Shown: positions 42,776-52,147, counted from the stretch's first letter. The stretch: 64,000 nt of DNA from SIG565 sp045594065 (GCA_045594065.1 JAZNXU010000036.1:33550-97549); one strand, 5' to 3'. Made by a program: numbers and translations. Notes: a model not told the origin generated them from the sequence alone.

Positions 42776-44188
42776 TTATATCGTTTCTACCTTTATTAAA
42801 TTTGTATTTCCCGATTTGCCGTTGGTGACACCGCCGGTGATAACTATTTTATCCCCTGCATCAAGAGCTTGTTGGGTTTTGGTAAGCTTCATTGCGGTAT
42901 AGAACAAAATATCGGTTGACGGTACTTCTTCACACATAAGCGGTGTAACGCCCCAAGAAAGCGCCAGCTTACGCCAAGTTTTCTCACTAGTTGTAATTCC
43001 CACTATATCCATTGGCGGGCGGAAACGCGACACCATTCGGGCGGTAATGCCCGAGCGCGAGCAAACAGCAATTGCCTTTGCCTCAATATCAATAGCCATT
43101 CCGCAAGTAGCGTGGGAAATTGCATCGACGGTATTTCGGATATTGAACTCGGCATTGCGGAAGCGTTTTACATAATGAATATTTTTCTCGGTATACTCAG
43201 CTATCTGTGCCATAGTTTTAACCGATTCTACAGGATATTTACCCGCCGCTGTTTCACCTGAGAGCATTATTGCACTTGTGCCGTCATAAACCGCATTGGC
43301 GACATCGGAAATCTCGGCTCTGGTGGGGCGAGAATTATATATCATTGATTCAAGCATTTCGGTAGCTGTGATAACCCGCTTACCTAACAGTCGGCATTTT
43401 GTTATTAGCTTTTTCTGAATTGCGGGGAGTTCTTCAAAAGGCACCTCAACACCCATATCGCCTCTGCCTATCATAATGCCTGTACATTCTGAACATATAT
43501 CCTCGATATTATCAATTCCTGACTGATTTTCTATCTTAGCAATAAGGTCTATTCCGTCGGCATTATTTTCGGCTAAAAACTCCTTAATATCTAAAAGGTC
43601 TTGCTTAGAGGAAACAAAAGAGCAGGCTATAAAATCAATATCGTTTGCAATACCGAACTTAATATCCTCTTTATCCTGTTCGCTTAAATATATCTGCTTT
43701 AATACTTTATTAGGAAAGCTCATACTCTTACGGTTGGAAAGCACGCCGCCGATAACAGTTTCACAGATAACTTCGGTGTCGGTGGTTTCCTTTACAATAA
43801 AAGACATAAGCCCGTTGTTAAGCAGAATTCGGTCGCCAGCCTCCAAATCGTGCGGAAGACCTTTATAGCTGACAGAAACTCTAGTTTCGTCTCCCTCAAC
43901 ATCTTCGGTAGTGAAAACAAAGGTATCGCCCTCGTTAAGTTCAATCTTACCGTTTTTAAAGGTTTTTATACGGTACTCCGGACCCTTTGTATCAAGCAAA
44001 ATGGCAATAGGCATATTAAGCTCAGTGCGCACCTTTTTTATCATATCAATTCTTTTCCTATGGTCGTCATAGGTGCTGTGTGAAAAGTTTAGACGCGCTA
44101 CATTCATACCCGCAAGACACATCTGCTTTATTGTATTTTCATCGCTACAGGCAGGACCTATAGTGCAGACAATTTTTGTTTTTCTCAT
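42776..44188 (-). CDS. pyk: Pyruvate kinase
   Basis: Final ATP-forming glycolytic step. The 470 aa carry KIVCTIGPACSDE at the start, NFSHSTYDDH, the active-site segment LIAKIENQSGIDNI and IMIGRGDMGVEVPFE, and the effector-binding C-domain. It lacks the extra PEP-utiliser domain found in some Bacilli. The ATG at 44188 has AAAGGAGG upstream; the longer frame to 44263 has no site. Confidence 0.97.
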   Translation of the reverse strand: MRKTKIVCTIGPACSDENTIKQMCLAGMNVARLNFSHSTYDDHRKRIDMIKKVRTELNMPIAILLDTKGPEYRIKTFKNGKIELNEGDTFVFTTEDVEGDETRVSVSYKGLPHDLEAGDRILLNNGLMSFIVKETTDTEVICETVIGGVLSNRKSMSFPNKVLKQIYLSEQDKEDIKFGIANDIDFIACSFVSSKQDLLDIKEFLAENNADGIDLIAKIENQSGIDNIEDICSECTGIMIGRGDMGVEVPFEELPAIQKKLITKCRLLGKRVITATEMLESMIYNSRPTRAEISDVANAVYDGTSAIMLSGETAAGKYPVESVKTMAQIAEYTEKNIHYVKRFRNAEFNIRNTVDAISHATCGMAIDIEAKAIAVCSRSGITARMVSRFRPPMDIVGITTSEKTWRKLALSWGVTPLMCEEVPSTDILFYTAMKLTKTQQALDAGDKIVITGGVTNGKSGNTNLIKVETI

Positions 44189-44261
44189 AATTCTACCTCC
44201 TTTAAAAAATTGAACACTATTATTATATAAAATTTTCCTACAAAAATAAAGTGGGCAGTGC

Positions 44262-44300
44262 AAAAAAAATTCGGAATTTCAGTGAAATCCCGAATTTTTT
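44262..44300 (-). terminator. Terminator of the isomerase-like gene
   Basis: GAAATCCCGAATT (44284-44296) pairs with AATTCGGAATTTC (44268-44280), one G-U; flanked by T-runs on both strands in their own 3' directions, so possibly bidirectional. Confidence 0.82.
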
Positions 44301-44309
44301 ACTTCAATT

Positions 44310-45155
44310 TTACAGAGATAACAGATACTGACCTGCTTTGTATGCAAATTTCATCATATCCATAAATAATGCGTCAGGATAATTTTTATAAACAAACTCA
44401 AAGGTAAAATCGCCCTGATAGTTCATATCCTTAAGGGTTTTCATAGCCGCATTCCAATCAAGATTTCCTATAAATGGTATGCCGTGCATATCTTTGCCAA
44501 AATAGTTATCGTGGACATGAGTAGAGATAAGCCAATCCTTTGTTTTTGCCATTTCTTCAATGCTGTTTGGGTCGAACATAACATTACCGTGACCTAAGTC
44601 CCAACAAATACCAACAGCACCCGAATCGGCAAACTTCTCGGTAAGGGATATAAGCTCCTCAGGATTCGCACAATAGCTCGGCTGTTTTTCTGACGAAATA
44701 GTATTTTCAAAAGCAACCTTCATACCGTTATTAGCGGCATACTCTACAATTGGGGCATAAAGGCGGTAGTTGAACTCTAAAACTTCGGAGGTTACATATG
44801 GCTTTGAACGGTCCATTTGATTACCGTGAACAACAAATATTTTTGAGCCTAATTTATGGCATCTTTCAATAGAGCGCATTAAGCTCTTTGCAAAATCGCC
44901 GTAATCGTTCTGCGAATAGAAATTACAGGGCGCGTGCGACTGATTAACGGTCATACCGCAACTGTCAATTAAAGCGCGGGCAGCATCAATATCTTTGCAA
45001 CCGTTGCCATCAAAATCGATTTTTTTGTAACCGATTTCCTTAGCCATTGTAAGAGCCTCTTCAAAAGTATGACCAGGGTCGGTGCTTACAAAGCCCGGAC
45101 GACCGCCGCCGTTATTAGGTTTCATAAAATAGTTGAGATTTATTGATAAATCCAT
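44310..45155 (-). CDS. Sugar phosphate isomerase/epimerase-like TIM barrel
   Basis: A 281-aa xylose-isomerase-like barrel (IolE/Hpi type). Putative metal ligands are Glu in VAFENT, Asp and His in CWDLGHGN, His in THVHDN and a late Glu in FTFEFVYKN. Substrate cannot be inferred; relatives act on inositol derivatives, hydroxypyruvate or tagatose. It has its own promoter and terminator, so is monocistronic. Start ATG follows GGGGTGA. Confidence 0.82.
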   Translation of the reverse strand: MDLSINLNYFMKPNNGGGRPGFVSTDPGHTFEEALTMAKEIGYKKIDFDGNGCKDIDAARALIDSCGMTVNQSHAPCNFYSQNDYGDFAKSLMRSIERCHKLGSKIFVVHGNQMDRSKPYVTSEVLEFNYRLYAPIVEYAANNGMKVAFENTISSEKQPSYCANPEELISLTEKFADSGAVGICWDLGHGNVMFDPNSIEEMAKTKDWLISTHVHDNYFGKDMHGIPFIGNLDWNAAMKTLKDMNYQGDFTFEFVYKNYPDALFMDMMKFAYKAGQYLLSL

Positions 45156-45185
45156 AAAATCACCCCAATAAATTTTTATAGTAAA

Positions 45186-45213
45186 ATTATAATATCTTAA
45201 AAATGAATGTCAA
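45186..45213 (-). promoter_or_regulatory. Promoter of the isomerase-like gene
   Basis: Minus strand TTGACA (45208-45213), 16-bp spacer, TATAAT (45186-45191). Confidence 0.8.
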
Positions 45214-45245
45214 TATATAAAAATGTAAAAATTAAAATATAAAGG

Positions 45246-45275
45246 TTGACAAAACACCCTATTTCGTGGGATAAT
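45246..45275 (+). promoter_or_regulatory. Promoter of rsmD-coaD
   Basis: TTGACA (45246-45251), 18-bp spacer, GATAAT (45270-45275), 25 bases before rsmD. Confidence 0.78.
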
Positions 45276-45300
45276 AGATTATAAATATGGGAGTGTAGTT

Positions 45301-45846
45301 ATGCGTGTTATTACAGGTTTAGCAAAAGGCAGAAAATTAGAAACCCTCACGGGTACTGATGTAAGACCCACAACCGATATGATCAAAGAGGCTGTTTTCA
45401 GTGCTATTCAGTTCGATATTGAGGGACGGGCCTTTTTAGACCTTTTTGCTGGCTCGGGTCAAATGGGCATTGAAGCTATATCCCGTGGAGCTGACCGTGC
45501 AGTATTTATTGATGCTAATCCCGACGCTGTAGCAGTTATTAAAAGCAACCTATCCAAAACAGGATTTACCGATAAATCAAAGGTTTTTCGCTCTGATTAT
45601 TTTTCGTTTTTGGCATCAACTAGCGAAAAATTTGATATCGCTTTTCTAGACCCACCCTATAGGCTGGATATTCTTGAAAAAGCCCTCAACACGGTAACTG
45701 GTGTTATGCAACCGCACGGTATTATCATTTGCGAGCATCCTCTCGATGTTACGGTGCCAGATAAAATCAACGGCTTTGCACTTGAACGCCAACGAAAATA
45801 CAGCAAGATAATAATTTCAATTTATAGAAAAGATAGTGAGGAATAA
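45301..45846 (+). CDS. rsmD: 16S rRNA m2G966 methyltransferase RsmD
   Basis: A 181-aa Rossmann methyltransferase with MRVITGLAKGRKL at the start, SAM motif LDLFAGSGQMGIEA and catalytic FLDPPYR. Start ATG with GGGAG upstream. Its TAA overlaps the coaD ATG by one base; rsmD-coaD is a conserved pair. Confidence 0.96.
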   Translation: MRVITGLAKGRKLETLTGTDVRPTTDMIKEAVFSAIQFDIEGRAFLDLFAGSGQMGIEAISRGADRAVFIDANPDAVAVIKSNLSKTGFTDKSKVFRSDYFSFLASTSEKFDIAFLDPPYRLDILEKALNTVTGVMQPHGIIICEHPLDVTVPDKINGFALERQRKYSKIIISIYRKDSEE

Positions 45847-46322
45847 TGAAAACAGTAATTTGCCCAGGTAGTTACGACCCGATTACACTCGGTCATATTG
45901 ATGTAATTACCCGTGCCTCAACTCTTTTTGACAGGGTTATAGTTGTTGTTCTTATTAATCATAAAAAGAATTACAGTTTTACAACCGAGGAACGCGTTGA
46001 CCTTATTAAAAAGAGTGTAGCGCATCTCAAAAATGTTGAGGTTGATTTTTATGACGGCTTACTTGCCGACTACGCTAAACAACACAATGCTTATGCAATT
46101 GTTAAGGGACTTCGCGCTATGTCTGATTTCGAATATGAATTTCAGATGGCACTTACCAACCGTAAGCTTAACCCTGATATTGAAACCCTGTTTTTAACCA
46201 CGAAATCTGAGTATATGTATTTAAGCTCAAGTATGGTTAAACAGATAGCAAGTATGGGCGGTGATATCTCGGAATTTGTTCCGAGTGTTATACATAAGAG
46301 CATAATTGACAGACTAAGATAG
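45846..46322 (+). CDS. coaD: Phosphopantetheine adenylyltransferase
   Basis: Penultimate step of CoA synthesis. The 158 aa contain CPGSYDPITLGHIDVI with the TxGH nucleotidyl-transfer motif, VKGLRAMSDFEYE, and YMYLSSSMVKQIA near the C-terminus. Overlaps rsmD by one base; GAGG upstream. Confidence 0.97.
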   Translation: MKTVICPGSYDPITLGHIDVITRASTLFDRVIVVVLINHKKNYSFTTEERVDLIKKSVAHLKNVEVDFYDGLLADYAKQHNAYAIVKGLRAMSDFEYEFQMALTNRKLNPDIETLFLTTKSEYMYLSSSMVKQIASMGGDISEFVPSVIHKSIIDRLR

Positions 46323-46336
46323 AAAGGATGAATAAA

Positions 46337-46804
46337 ATGAGTATTGAAGAATTACTCGAACAGTTTGATGAGGCGTTAGACAGCGGTATGAAAATGCCGG
46401 GCAAGCGCGTTGTTGTAAACGCAGAAAGCCTCAGAGCGGTTATCGATGATATCCGCCTTAACATTCCCAGCGAAATTAAGCAGGCACGAGGTATTGTTGC
46501 TGACCGTTCAGACATTATCACAAACGCTAAGCGCGAAGCCGACAGCATTATCAGAGGTGCTGAAGAGCGTGCAAAAGCTATGGTTTCTCAAGAGGAAATT
46601 ACAAAGCTCGCTCAGGAGAAAGCTGCAGAGATTATTGCAAGCGCTCAGGCAAAGAGCCGTGATATGAGAAAAGCTGCTCAAGACTTTGTTGATGATCTTA
46701 TGAAGAGAGCTGATGAGGGTCTTACTGCTAATCTTTCCGAGGTTAGAAAGACAAGAGCTGCCTTAAAGTCGCAAATCCCCCACCAAGCACCGAAAGCTGA
46801 ATAG
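46337..46804 (+). CDS. Coiled-coil protein following coaD
   Basis: A 155-aa soluble, highly helical and charged protein. The region about 45-110 reads like a coiled coil resembling ATP-synthase b/V-type E subunits (NAKREADSIIRGAEERAKAM, then EKAAEIIASAQAKSRDM). It has no membrane segment, so it is not a b subunit. Similar genes follow coaD in many Clostridia; role unknown. The ATG at 46337 is nine bases after AAAGG; the ATG at 46328 abuts that site. Confidence 0.75.
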   Translation: MSIEELLEQFDEALDSGMKMPGKRVVVNAESLRAVIDDIRLNIPSEIKQARGIVADRSDIITNAKREADSIIRGAEERAKAMVSQEEITKLAQEKAAEIIASAQAKSRDMRKAAQDFVDDLMKRADEGLTANLSEVRKTRAALKSQIPHQAPKAE

Positions 46805-46809
46805 TTTAA

Positions 46810-46841
46810 AAGAGGTTTCACTTTAGTGAAACCTCTTTTTT
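46810..46841. terminator. Terminator at the end of rsmD-coaD and uvrC
   Basis: AAGAGGTTTCAC (46810-46821) pairs with GTGAAACCTCTT (46826-46837), followed by TTTT in plus sense. uvrC converges from the other side. Confidence 0.9.
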
Positions 46842-48645
46842 AATCTTTAAAATATTTAATTATATTCTGTGCGAATTTTTCGCCGATTCCGTCAACCTTA
46901 AGTAAATCTTCAAGGGTGGCTTTTTTAATATTATCAATAGTTTTAAAGTGCTTGATTAAATTTTTAGCTTTTTCTTTACCAATACCTTCAATTTCAAGCA
47001 GCTTTGATTCAAGCATTGATTTCGTTCTACGCGTTTTATGGTAGCCAATGGCAAATCGGTGCACCTCATCTTGAATTGAGGTTACAAGGGTAAACGCGCT
47101 ACGATTTGATTTGATAGCAATATTACCGCCTGTTGTGGCAATAGCATTTGTTTTGTGCTTGTTATCCTTAACCATACCGAACACAGGAACAGTTATATTG
47201 TGCTTCTCAAGTATAGGTACTACTGCGGAAAGCTGTGGAAGACCACCGTCCAATAGTATTAAATCAGGTAATGTTTTAAAAGCGGAGTCACTTCCCTGCT
47301 CGTATTCAGTGAATCTGCGGTCGAGCACCTCAGCCATAGAACGAAAATCATCTTGACCGACAAAGGACTTAATTTTAAATTTACGGTAATTTTCCTTTTG
47401 TGGTCTACCGTCACGAAATACAACCATTGCAGCAACATTTTCACTACCCGCAATATTGGAAATATCGTACGCCTCGATATATCTAGGTGGATTTTCCATA
47501 CCCAAAACCTTAGCAAGCTCATTAAGTGCCGAAGTTTCTTTAATATTTCGCTCTATTCTCTGCGCAAGATGCTCAGAGGCATTGGATGCGCACATCTCTA
47601 ACAGTTTTAGCTTATCTCCGCGCTGAGGTATCATAATTTCGGTACTATGCCCCGCTTTGCTTGAGAGCCAATCAATAACTACGGTATCATCGGGTAACGC
47701 ATCAATAATAATTCTCCTCGGGGCATCATCGTGGTGGCCGTAATACTGCAATAAAAACTCTGAGTAAAACTCGGGTTTACCCGAAACACAGTCAAAAAAG
47801 AAATGCTTTTCGTCACTTAAATGTCCGTTTTTAAACATAAAAACTTCGGTACAGGCAACCTCACCCACAAGCGATGTTGCAATAACATCATGGCGCTGCA
47901 TATCGGAAGAAATTACCTTTTGTTTTTCGTGAACACGCTCTATAGCATTAATTCTATCCCTGAGCTTTGCAGCATATTCGAAATTAAGCTCTTCCGATGC
48001 CTTTTCCATTTTAGCCTTTAACAGGGTTATATTCTCGGTGCTGTTGTTCTTAATGAAATCTATGGCAGAATCTACAGCCTCGTTATAATCATTAAGCGTC
48101 ACCCGTCCGCGGCAGGGCGCCATACACAGTCCTATATGGTAATTAAGGCAAGGCTTTGAATATTTATCGAAATTGCGATTGCAGTCGGGCAGTTTGAAAA
48201 TCTTTGATGCTTCTTTAACAGTGCGGCTTACTGCATAACCCGAATTATAAGGACCTATAAAGGTACCGCTTTTATCAAGTTGCTTAGCGGCGGTAATTTT
48301 GCGCCATTTTTCTTTACTGACCTTTATATAATGATAGCCTTTGTCATCCTTTAAAAGAATGTTATATTTAGGAGTGTGCTGTTTTATAAGAGAATTTTCA
48401 AGTGTAAGTGCCTCGAACTCGGTATCACATACGATGTAATCAAAATCACATACATTGCTCATCATTTTTCTAACTTTATTTGTGTGGTTAGTATCAGACC
48501 TGAAATATTGAGTAACGCGGTTTTTAAGTTTTTTTGCTTTACCGACATATATAACTTCACCCGCCGTGTTTTTCATAATGTAAACACCGGGTAGCATAGG
48601 CAATTTATTCGCTTTATTTCTCAAACTCAAAATTCTTTCTTCCAT
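46840..48645 (-). CDS. uvrC: Excinuclease ABC subunit C
   Basis: Nucleotide-excision-repair nuclease making both incisions. The 601 aa contain the GIY-YIG domain (PGVYIMKN..VIYVGKAKKLKNR), a cysteine-containing linker (CLNYHIGLCMAPC), a UVR domain (MEKASEELNFEYAAKLRDRI), the RNase-H-like C-terminal nuclease (YDISNI..G, LILLDGG) and tandem helix-hairpin-helix motifs at the end. ATG at 48645 after AAGGTCGAG. Confidence 0.97.
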   Translation of the reverse strand: MEERILSLRNKANKLPMLPGVYIMKNTAGEVIYVGKAKKLKNRVTQYFRSDTNHTNKVRKMMSNVCDFDYIVCDTEFEALTLENSLIKQHTPKYNILLKDDKGYHYIKVSKEKWRKITAAKQLDKSGTFIGPYNSGYAVSRTVKEASKIFKLPDCNRNFDKYSKPCLNYHIGLCMAPCRGRVTLNDYNEAVDSAIDFIKNNSTENITLLKAKMEKASEELNFEYAAKLRDRINAIERVHEKQKVISSDMQRHDVIATSLVGEVACTEVFMFKNGHLSDEKHFFFDCVSGKPEFYSEFLLQYYGHHDDAPRRIIIDALPDDTVVIDWLSSKAGHSTEIMIPQRGDKLKLLEMCASNASEHLAQRIERNIKETSALNELAKVLGMENPPRYIEAYDISNIAGSENVAAMVVFRDGRPQKENYRKFKIKSFVGQDDFRSMAEVLDRRFTEYEQGSDSAFKTLPDLILLDGGLPQLSAVVPILEKHNITVPVFGMVKDNKHKTNAIATTGGNIAIKSNRSAFTLVTSIQDEVHRFAIGYHKTRRTKSMLESKLLEIEGIGKEKAKNLIKHFKTIDNIKKATLEDLLKVDGIGEKFAQNIIKYFKD

Positions 48646-48653
48646 ACTCGACC

Positions 48654-48682
48654 TTGATTTTAAATTAAATATAGTATACAAT
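48654..48682 (+). promoter_or_regulatory. Promoter of the Ada-like lipoprotein
   Basis: TTGATT (48654-48659), 17-bp spacer, TACAAT (48677-48682), 15 bases before the start codon; the -35 lies nine bases from the uvrC start codon. Confidence 0.5.
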
Positions 48683-48697
48683 AATTACGGTGATAAA

Positions 48698-49090
48698 ATG
48701 AAAAGATTAATTGCTTTAACCTTAAGCGTAATGCTGATACTCAGCCTTAGCGGATGCGGCACCACAAATAAAGCCGCAGATGATGACGGTACACCCACCA
48801 TTGTGATGCCCGACAGTAAGACGGCATCGACCGTTAACGGGTATAAGCAGACAGACACTGACAATACAGCAACTGAAACTGAGCCCGAAAAGGCGCCTGA
48901 GTCTGACGCCAATACTACAACATCGCCCGAAGCTTCGACGGGATACTATGCTAACAAATCAAGCAAAAAGTTTCACATATCAACCTGCAGTTATGCTAAA
49001 AATATCAAGAGTGAAAATTTATATGCAACCGAAAGCCGTGATGAACTAATAAACGACGGCTATCAACCCTGCAAAAAATGCAATCCGTAA
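48698..49090 (+). CDS. Lipoprotein with C-terminal Ada-like zinc-binding motif
   Basis: The 130-aa product has a signal peptide with lipobox LSGC (Cys20), a Thr/Asp/Glu-rich unstructured stalk (about 25-82), and a C-terminal module about 84-130. The module reads KFHISTCSYAKNIKS...SRDELINDGYQPCKKC, the pattern of the Ada N-terminal metal-binding domain (four cysteines expected; three plus a His are visible). Such modules also occur on secreted proteins where the role is unknown. Divergent from uvrC. Confidence 0.83.
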   Translation: MKRLIALTLSVMLILSLSGCGTTNKAADDDGTPTIVMPDSKTASTVNGYKQTDTDNTATETEPEKAPESDANTTTSPEASTGYYANKSSKKFHISTCSYAKNIKSENLYATESRDELINDGYQPCKKCNP

Positions 49091-49106
49091 ATTCAATTTA
49101 TTACAG

Positions 49107-49135
49107 AAAATGCCGTATTAAATACGGCATTTTTT
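49107..49135. terminator. Bidirectional terminator
   Basis: AAAATGCCGTATT (49107-49119) pairs with AATACGGCATTTT (49121-49133), with A/T runs on both sides; shared by the lipoprotein and the M23 peptidase genes. Confidence 0.9.
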
Positions 49136-50432
49136 AATAGTATAATGTCGGGTCAACATATTTACCGTCAATTATAATAGAATAATGCAGGTGTGGACCT
49201 GTAGAGCGTCCTGTAGAGCCAACCTTAGCTATCTGCTGCCCTACAGATACATATTGTCCCTCATTGACAAGTAAAGTAGAGCAATGCGCGTAAAGCGTTC
49301 TAAAACCCGAAGAGTGTTCAATAATTACGCACTTGCCATAACCGTTTTTCTTATCGCTTGCCTGAATTACTTTTCCACCCGAAGCGGCATATATCGGTGT
49401 TCCTGTAACGGCACCTATATCCAGCCCGTTATGTGTACTGTCTGCACCGGTAAATGGGTCGGGTCTTCCGCCAAAGTCGGAGGTAATATAACCCTCAACG
49501 GGAAAAATTAGCCCCATATTAGTTCCAAGACCACCAGTAATACCACTGCCAATTTGAATTTTAGCGGTTTGTGAATTTTTAATTACAGTTTCATTCACCG
49601 TAGTTTTTGAAACCAGCTCTCCATCCTCTACTATTATTTCGTACTGAACGTTTTTTGTTCCGTTAGCACCTTTCGAAATAACCATTTTCTGACCTGCTCT
49701 CAGGCTATCGTTTCGTGTGTAATAAGTTACATACGGAATTATTTCTTCCTCGGTTTGCAAGCATTTTATGGTATAGGTAAGCTTATCCTCAAGAATTGCA
49801 TAAACTGATTTATACTCGTTTTCGGTTATAATCTCTGACATTGCGAGATATTCATGCACAATCTCAACATTTTCTTTAATAGTAACAGTACAGGAGTCGT
49901 TTTGGTTTGAGATATATCGGTTTATCGATACTCGGTCAATTTTATAGTTTTCAATTACAGTATTGAGCATTGTTTCATTCATTAATGACGCAACACGTGT
50001 ACCGTCTATATATAACGAATAACCGTTATATAATGTATTTGAGGCATTTACAATTACATCCATAAACTCGCCTTGGTTTAAGCAGGAAATAAACCAATTA
50101 GAGCTTTTGATTTTAGAAACATGAAATTTTCTCATATCTGATGTAACTACTTTATCATCGGCAAATTTTGCTGATACCTCGGCTATAGCGGCACTTACCG
50201 TCCCCTCGCTTCGCGAATATCCGATAGGTGCACCATCATAGGTAAGTACATAATAATCAATGGTAATATTGAGTAGAGATATAGCAAATATTACTACCGC
50301 AACAAAAACACAGCTCCAAATTAAAACAAACTTATTTTTTAAAATCTTTAAGTGCGGAATTAATCTCTCAAAAAAAGCCTTAACGGTATTTACAATGCAC
50401 TGAAAGAAATTCAAAATAGCTTTAATATTCAT
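49134..50432 (-). CDS. M23 metallopeptidase with G5 domain
   Basis: Membrane-anchored peptidoglycan endopeptidase of 432 aa. One membrane helix lies at about 34-56, a long extracellular region follows, then a G5 domain at about 222-290 (IPYVTYYTRNDSLRAG...), and the LytM/M23 domain at about 320-432 with zinc ligands in THNGLDIG and the HLH of STGPHLHYSI; SDFGGR is also present. All catalytic residues look intact. Similar proteins act in growth or, like SpoIIQ, in engulfment; I cannot tell which. SD AAAGGAGG. Confidence 0.9.
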   Translation of the reverse strand: MNIKAILNFFQCIVNTVKAFFERLIPHLKILKNKFVLIWSCVFVAVVIFAISLLNITIDYYVLTYDGAPIGYSRSEGTVSAAIAEVSAKFADDKVVTSDMRKFHVSKIKSSNWFISCLNQGEFMDVIVNASNTLYNGYSLYIDGTRVASLMNETMLNTVIENYKIDRVSINRYISNQNDSCTVTIKENVEIVHEYLAMSEIITENEYKSVYAILEDKLTYTIKCLQTEEEIIPYVTYYTRNDSLRAGQKMVISKGANGTKNVQYEIIVEDGELVSKTTVNETVIKNSQTAKIQIGSGITGGLGTNMGLIFPVEGYITSDFGGRPDPFTGADSTHNGLDIGAVTGTPIYAASGGKVIQASDKKNGYGKCVIIEHSSGFRTLYAHCSTLLVNEGQYVSVGQQIAKVGSTGRSTGPHLHYSIIIDGKYVDPTLYY

Positions 50433-50631
50433 CTCTACCCTCCTTTAACCTGACAAATTCGGACTCATATTAATTATACTGTTATTTTCATTAAATGTCA
50501 AACAATTGATAACCATGGAAATAATTACCGAACAAATTTTAAAATTAACAAAACTTAAACATTTTATAAAATTATCTAAAACAACGGGTCGGTAAAATCA
50601 ACTCATAACAATTTGAAAAGGAGATATTTCG

Positions 50632-50997
50632 ATGAACACAACAGACAAAAATTTCTTAGTACAGAAAATTCGCACACAGTATACCGAAAAGGAGTACACC
50701 GCGCTCGATGCTTTAAAAGAGCTAGATAAAAAGGTGAAACGGCCTGCCGATGTATTTGCCTATATTTTTGGAAGTATCGGTGCAATAATTATGGGTAGCG
50801 GAATGAGTCTAGTAATGACCGATATAGGTGCTATACTTGGAATATCAGGCACTATGGTAACAGGTATTGCTACAGGTGTGCTAGGACTTATCTTAGTAAT
50901 TATCAACTACCCTATTTATAAAGACATTCTAAGCTCACGTCGTAAGAAATATGCAGATGAAATCATTGCTCTCAGCGATGAAATAATGAAAGGCTAA
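50632..50997 (+). CDS. Small two-helix membrane protein A
   Basis: The 121-aa product has a charged N-terminal helix (about 1-38), two membrane helices (about 41-60 and 70-92) and a C-terminal charged segment YPIYKDILSSRRKKYADEII...SDEIMKG. It shares the layout and C-terminal YPIY-x8-R/K-K/E-x5-EI-x-L-[ST]-DE-[IL]-MK pattern with the gene at 54105, so the two are paralogues. SD AAAGGAG. Family unknown to me; location beside a two-component system suggests an envelope-stress role (inference). Confidence 0.75.
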   Translation: MNTTDKNFLVQKIRTQYTEKEYTALDALKELDKKVKRPADVFAYIFGSIGAIIMGSGMSLVMTDIGAILGISGTMVTGIATGVLGLILVIINYPIYKDILSSRRKKYADEIIALSDEIMKG

Positions 50998-51009
50998 TGG
51001 TGAACTACA

Positions 51010-51312
51010 ATGGCAGAATTTTTTAAAAAAGCTTTTAAAAATATGAAAGAAAGCGCAAAAGCTCAACATAAGGTTGATAAGGCAAACCTAGAAGCAGTTA
51101 GGGCTGAAAGCAAAGCGAACTTTGAAGAAAACAGAGGTCATAACACCTTTGCTAAGGCAAAGGCTGATGCAAAAAAGAGTTGGGATGACGCTCATATGAG
51201 CCCCGCTGAAAGAGCTGAAAAGTTGCAGGCAGAGCGTGAAGAACAAATTTCCGCCGCAAAGGCAAGAACAGCCGCTGCGAACAAGCGTTACGAAGCAGCT
51301 AAGAAAAAATAG
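51010..51312 (+). CDS. Charged helical protein
   Basis: A 100-aa Ala/Lys/Glu-rich protein, almost certainly one long helix or coiled coil (FKNMKESAKAQHKVDKANLE and following), with no hydrophobic segment. It starts 12 bases after the small membrane gene, with GGTGA upstream, and ends at a hairpin. Composition recalls stress-related or LEA-like helical proteins, but I do not assign a function. Confidence 0.7.
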   Translation: MAEFFKKAFKNMKESAKAQHKVDKANLEAVRAESKANFEENRGHNTFAKAKADAKKSWDDAHMSPAERAEKLQAEREEQISAAKARTAAANKRYEAAKKK

Positions 51313-51320
51313 TGATTTAT

Positions 51321-51350
51321 AAAAAGCGAGTTTCAACCTCGCTTTTGTTA
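51321..51350 (+). terminator. Weak terminator
   Basis: AAAAGCGAG (51322-51330) pairs with CTCGCTTTT (51338-51346); the 3' arm supplies a short T-run. Confidence 0.65.
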
Positions 51351-51414
51351 TATCCCACCTTAAAAGACGGGAAAATTGCAAAAACAGCATAAAACAAAAA
51401 AGCATAAACAAAAC

Positions 51415-51443
51415 TTTAACATTTCCAAATTATAATGTATAAT
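51415..51443 (+). promoter_or_regulatory. Promoter of the two-component operon
   Basis: TTTAAC (51415-51420), 17-bp spacer, TATAAT (51438-51443), 29 bases before the response regulator. A second TATAAT lies at 51431. Confidence 0.6.
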
Positions 51444-51472
51444 GAATTATGGCTAATTGTGGAGGTGTTTGA

Positions 51473-52147
51473 ATGTTTAAAATATTGGTTGTTGAAGATG
51501 ATAGCGATTTAAATAAAACAGTCTGCTCATTTTTAAATCACAGCGGATACGAAGCAACCGGCTGTATGAACGCGGGCGACGCTTACGATGCTTTATATGA
51601 AAATATATTCGACCTAATTGTATCAGATATTATGATGCCTAATATTGACGGCTTTGAATTCGCAAAAAATGTTCGCGAAATCGACAGTAATATTCCAATT
51701 TTGTTTATGACCGCACGTGATGATATTGCATCTAAACAACGCGGTTTCCGCATAGGTATTGACGATTATATGATAAAGCCCATAGACCTTGATGAGTTGT
51801 TTTTACGAATCGGGGCACTACTGCGTCGTGCAAAAATTGCCACAAGTAAAAGATTGGAAGTAGGCAGCTTTATTATGGATGCTGAAGAGCGCACGGCATA
51901 CTATAAAAATGACGAAATACCTATGACCGCAAGGGAATTTAATATTCTTTATAAACTTCTCTCCTACCCCCGCAAAACATTTACAAGAACTCAGCTTATG
52001 GATGAATTCTGGGACGCTGATACCGAAACCGCGCCCCGAGCGGTTGATGTTTATATGACCAAGCTACGCAGCAAATTACACAGCTGTAATTCCTTTGAAA
52101 TCGTGACAGTTCACGGACTAGGCTACAAGGCGGTGATTAATGAATGA
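51473..52147 (+). CDS. OmpR/PhoB-family response regulator
   Basis: A 224-aa regulator with a receiver domain (acidic pair VEDDSD, phospho-acceptor Asp52 in SDIMMPN, Lys in IKPIDLDEL) and a winged-helix output domain (TAREFNILYKLL, RAVDVYMTKLR). SD GGAGGTG. Its last four bases overlap the kinase gene, so they form a cognate pair. Confidence 0.95.
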   Translation: MFKILVVEDDSDLNKTVCSFLNHSGYEATGCMNAGDAYDALYENIFDLIVSDIMMPNIDGFEFAKNVREIDSNIPILFMTARDDIASKQRGFRIGIDDYMIKPIDLDELFLRIGALLRRAKIATSKRLEVGSFIMDAEERTAYYKNDEIPMTAREFNILYKLLSYPRKTFTRTQLMDEFWDADTETAPRAVDVYMTKLRSKLHSCNSFEIVTVHGLGYKAVINE

